Origin: Kazachstania africana CBS 2517
Lineage: Eukaryota; Ascomycota; Saccharomycetes; Saccharomycetales; Saccharomycetaceae
Reading direction: 5' to 3'
NCBI RefSeq assembly: GCF_000304475.1
Contig: NC_018941.1
Span: 248,001 to 312,000 of the forward strand
Length of the DNA stretch: 64,000 bases
How positions within the stretch are numbered: position 1 is the first letter of the stretch; each line of letters begins with the position of its first letter. Positions 61,088 through 64,000 of this stretch are shown here, piece after piece. A program made the position numbers and the translations under genes. The notes under the pieces are model-generated. The model ran no database searches. It was not told where the DNA came from and saw nothing but the letters and a program-made list of their open reading frames with translations.

Positions 61088-62723
61088 TGTGTTATTATTG
61101 AGTGTTTGTGTGTTTTGTACTTTTAGAACGTAACTTTGTTTTAATTGACTTAAAACTTGTTGGTACTTCTATAGAGGTGGATTAATGGTGGAAAAGAAAA
61201 AAAATACTTTTGTAAGTTTAAAATGAAATTTCAAGTGGTTTAAATAAGATAGAAACTATCAAAGCTGGAACAAGACAGAAAATGGTCAACGGTGATAATT
61301 TTAAAAGCAACGGTGCATTGTAGAAGGTCAAGGATCTTTTTTCATACAAGTACCGTTCTCTTTTCTTGCGCATATTACCGCTGCAACGTATTTTCGAGTC
61401 CAGGAAAACGCCGCTGATCGGTGTCATTAGTGATATAAGCCAATATGCTGTTTAATTGTATCATTGTAGAAGAACCGCGCGACAGTTGGCGCGGTAATGA
61501 GCCTATCCTTTTTTCGCCATTCTCCCTCACTCCATGGCATCCGTAACTCAATGGAATACCGCCTAGCAGGACAGATTACTAGCCAAGAAGGAGATTCTCC
61601 CTTTTGGCTCTTCGGGGAATAAAACTACTAATGATTGCCTTAAATTTTTGCGCTCATTTTACGTAAGAGATCCTCGAGAAAAAAAAGTGCCTTTCGTTGT
61701 TTTTCAATATAGGGGCCAAAGCAGCAAGTTTCGAGCACTGGAAACGCGGAGGAAAGAGAAAATCAGTATTACTGGGGTTTCGGCTTTTCTCCTGGGTCGA
61801 GCTCTCAGTGAAGATATGCAGTATATATTATTTTGGGAAACGAGTAATTTAGGCAGTTCAATTCTCAGAATAGATCTTGAGAGTGAGAGCACAATCATGG
61901 CTGGCAGGTGCTTCCCATACCATTGGAGAATGGTGGAATGACTATCGCTATTTTTCTAATGTTGGACTGGCAAGAATCTGTTGAAGTCAAAAGAATGATC
62001 TGCACTTGCTCACCATTAGAATTGATTCCCTATCGTTCCAGAACTTTGTGATCCGAAGGACAAATAAGTGAACTAGCGCTTGGCTATATGATCGCTTTTT
62101 GTTGTATACTCTCTTGGTAATCGTCGACAAAGACGACTGCTTTTTTTGCCTGATTATAACCCCGGCGGCGGTGCTAGTTATCGACTGTAATTGTGTTAGT
62201 CCACACTGAAAGGTCACATGACTTGGCACCGGCCTGATTTTTATAACTCCGGTTTGTCCAATGACACTAATGACCTCAATATTGAGTTATGCATAGTAAT
62301 AAGCTACTGTTCTAATTGATTCTATGTAAAAGAAAACAACAGCATACAAGTGTTGGTCTCAAGAGGTAAGTTAATGTTAACAACACCTCCATAAAAAATG
62401 ATATCATTATTAAGAATTAAAAATGAAAAAAATATTTGATGCTACTATATATGTGAAAAATGTCACAAGAAAACTAATGGGCAAATGATGGCTTTGACTG
62501 TAAATCCAGAAAATTGCTTTGATTTATGATTCCCAGAAGGCATACTACGGCATAAAGTGATGTAATGTAAATCAGAAGTTTCTTTCGGAATTTATTGTTA
62601 GAACGTCCAGAATAATTCAAGAGACAGAGTAGATAAACACATAAAGTAAGACGTCCCTCAAAATTTTAGTACCGATCCCTACAGAGTCCTTGATCGGCGC
62701 TATCAGTGCTATGAAAAGTTTAA
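61088..62723 (-). promoter_or_regulatory. Long GND1 upstream region
   Basis: 1.6 kb without a convincing gene, between GND1 and the end of the YHR182W-like gene, both on minus. It must hold the GND1 promoter and the other gene's terminator. A near-perfect inverted repeat, AGCCAA/TTGGCT enclosing GGAG/CTCC, lies at 61581-61609. Frames at 61648-61941 and 61987-62229 have no recognisable family. I see no transposon or tRNA. Confidence 0.5.
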
Positions 62724-64000
62724 TCAATCTTCTTGTTTCTCTAAAGGGCTATTTGTAAGTAGATTTATACCACTTCTTCTCTTACCCTTAGGTGAAGCCA
62801 TAGCAGAACTTGTCTTGAATGGCAAAGGTAAAAATTCTTCGTCCTCACCATTTTGGCTGGTTTGTAACAAAGGTATGCTGAAACTGTTTGAACGTTTAAT
62901 TTCTTTTGCATCTGCTAGTCCCATTGGCTCAGCTTTTTCCACAAGTATATTCACTTTTTCAGTTAGTTTCTCAGTTTTTTTTTTTGCAAGTTTTGCTTCT
63001 ATCTTGGAACTAGTAAGAAAACGGTGAATTACAGGTGTTAATTTCAAAATATCATCTTCGTAATCCTTCTTCGAAGTTGGATTTCTTACAAAATAATGAT
63101 AAAAGGGTATGTCCCCATTCTCCCAAAATAAGCACTTGATGTCACCGCCTTCGTTTCCGAGTCGTTTGAAATGGCAAGATATCTCTAAAAGAACTTGAAG
63201 ATTTCCTAATGGGATTTTATCTACCCATTCAAAATCATTAAGATCACGATTTTTCTTAATGGTGTCAAATAAAATTGATGGGATCAAACTATCGGGTAAT
63301 TCAGTAAGCCACAACTTCATTAGATCAACCCAATCCTTGGCGACAAATTTCGTCGTATTTGAATATTTTGAAACTGTCGCCTGTAGCGCCAACGAGTTAG
63401 AATCTATATTGTCATTAATAAATTCCGTCAAAATTTCTCTCTTCAAATTGTTTGGTCTTATAAAGCTTACGTTACTAGCCCAATTTTTGTAGATTTCTTC
63501 TTTTTCATAGCCTTCGATTGTGCAGAGTAAAAGTCTCACTGAATTTGAAATATCAGAGTCAATTTCACTTGTTCCAAACATAAACTTTTGCTGCGAAGAA
63601 GTTAGAGAATTGGACCATTTTGTAAAAGGTACAGTGTTACCTCTACAAAAGAACCCCATTGAATAATTTATATTTTCTAAAGTCTTTTCGTTTTCAATTG
63701 TATCTTCACTGGCCGAATGTCCTTGGGTGTTTTCTATGAGTCTTTTGAAAACTCTGTTCGTTTCATTTACAATTTTGTTCGTTTCAAGAGAAATATTTTC
63801 ATATTTATTGCATGAATGGAAAAATATATTCTCTAATTGAGCCTCAGAGTACTCTAACCTGTTGAATCTTTTAACAAATGTCTTACGCCATTCAGTAAAT
63901 TCGAAAGATAATTTTTCTGCTTCTGAATTGTCGTCCAAAGTAGTACCACTAACTTTCCTAATCCACGACGATATGGAAGACTGTATGCTATTTTCCGATT
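62724..64000 (-). CDS. YHR182W-like protein with RhoGAP-type fold (5' part beyond window)
   Basis: The frame is open to the right edge, so this is the C-terminal 425 or so residues of a longer protein (S. cerevisiae YHR182W has 785). I do not accept the TTG at 63938 as a start. Visible: N-terminal WRKTFVKRFNRLEYSEAQLE helical segment; a conserved region about 110-300 with WLTELPDSLIPSILFDTI, close to the RhoGAP motif around ELPxxLIP; a Lys-rich coiled-coil-like stretch; and a Ser/basic C-terminus (KGKRRSGINLLTNSPL). A RhoGAP arginine-finger motif is not evident. Gene order after GND1 matches YHR182W, whose function is poorly known. Confidence 0.78.
   Translation of the reverse strand, partial: SENSIQSSISSWIRKVSGTTLDDNSEAEKLSFEFTEWRKTFVKRFNRLEYSEAQLENIFFHSCNKYENISLETNKIVNETNRVFKRLIENTQGHSASEDTIENEKTLENINYSMGFFCRGNTVPFTKWSNSLTSSQQKFMFGTSEIDSDISNSVRLLLCTIEGYEKEEIYKNWASNVSFIRPNNLKREILTEFINDNIDSNSLALQATVSKYSNTTKFVAKDWVDLMKLWLTELPDSLIPSILFDTIKKNRDLNDFEWVDKIPLGNLQVLLEISCHFKRLGNEGGDIKCLFWENGDIPFYHYFVRNPTSKKDYEDDILKLTPVIHRFLTSSKIEAKLAKKKTEKLTEKVNILVEKAEPMGLADAKEIKRSNSFSIPLLQTSQNGEDEEFLPLPFKTSSAMASPKGKRRSGINLLTNSPLEKQED

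Noticed and set aside
61530..61640. tRNA- or snoRNA-like sequence upstream of GND1
   Set aside because: No cloverleaf, no proper A and B boxes, no snoRNA boxes; only a hairpin remains.
63936..63938. Start of the YHR182W-like gene at 63938
   Set aside because: The codon is TTG and the frame stays open to the window edge, so the gene is truncated by the window, not begun here.

Overview
This is nuclear DNA from a budding yeast of the Saccharomycetaceae that is not S. cerevisiae itself. Evidence: about 30 intron-poor genes with close S. cerevisiae relatives, A+T-rich spacers, three yeast-type tRNA genes (Ser-UGA, Glu-UUC, Val-UAC), Zn2Cys6 and APSES regulators, and short stretches of S. cerevisiae gene order joined in a new arrangement. 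The scrambled order resembles genera such as Kazachstania, Naumovozyma, Tetrapisispora or Vanderwaltozyma, but I cannot name the species. Names below rest on remembered family sequences and gene order, not on a database search.

Layout. (1) 0.8-14 kb matches the YIL067C-RNR3-FIS1-EFM4-YRB2-RGI2 neighbourhood: an LCCL-domain membrane protein, TWO tandem ribonucleotide reductase large subunits, the mitochondrial fission adaptor, an eEF1A methyltransferase, a Ran-binding protein and a respiratory-growth protein. (2) 14.2-18.2 kb is a tRNA-Ser gene and nearly 4 kb of regulatory DNA in front of an APSES regulator. (3) 18.2-32.4 kb matches the left arm of chromosome XI: PHD1, SPC42, VPS24, PTM1, RGT1, TUL1 and YKL033W-A, all on +, with NFU1, UGP1, AIM26 and TTI1 missing from their expected places. 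(4) 33.1-36.2 kb matches chromosome V: KRE29, PHM8 and a small YER034W-position gene. (5) 36.4-47.5 kb matches chromosome XIII: TDA1, HAS1, ABZ2 and HSH155, with MES1 inserted. (6) 47.7-64 kb matches chromosome VIII: GPI16, IKI1/ELP5, KOG1, tRNA-Val, PFS1, SSP1, GND1 and the 3' part of a YHR182W-like gene cut by the window edge.

Functional groupings are loose, as usual for yeast. Promoter motifs fit the gene functions: MCB boxes (ACGCGT) plus RFX/Crt1-type X-boxes before both RNR genes, an MCB before SPC42, PAC/RRPE-like motifs before HAS1, and Ndt80-type middle sporulation elements before both PFS1 and SSP1.

Most noteworthy. The two tandem RNR large subunits keep all core catalytic residues, but both lack the C-terminal CxxC pair that regenerates the active site, and one carries Phe285/Thr287 in the specificity loop, where the S. 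cerevisiae Y285F change is a mutator. They also share several long blocks of perfect identity that suggest gene conversion. The HAD-phosphatase gene (YKL033W-A type) needs a 72-nt intron with an AAG acceptor to recover its catalytic motif. A second, untranslated candidate intron lies upstream of PHD1. A G+C-rich multi-hairpin segment at about 430-566 may be an RNA gene.
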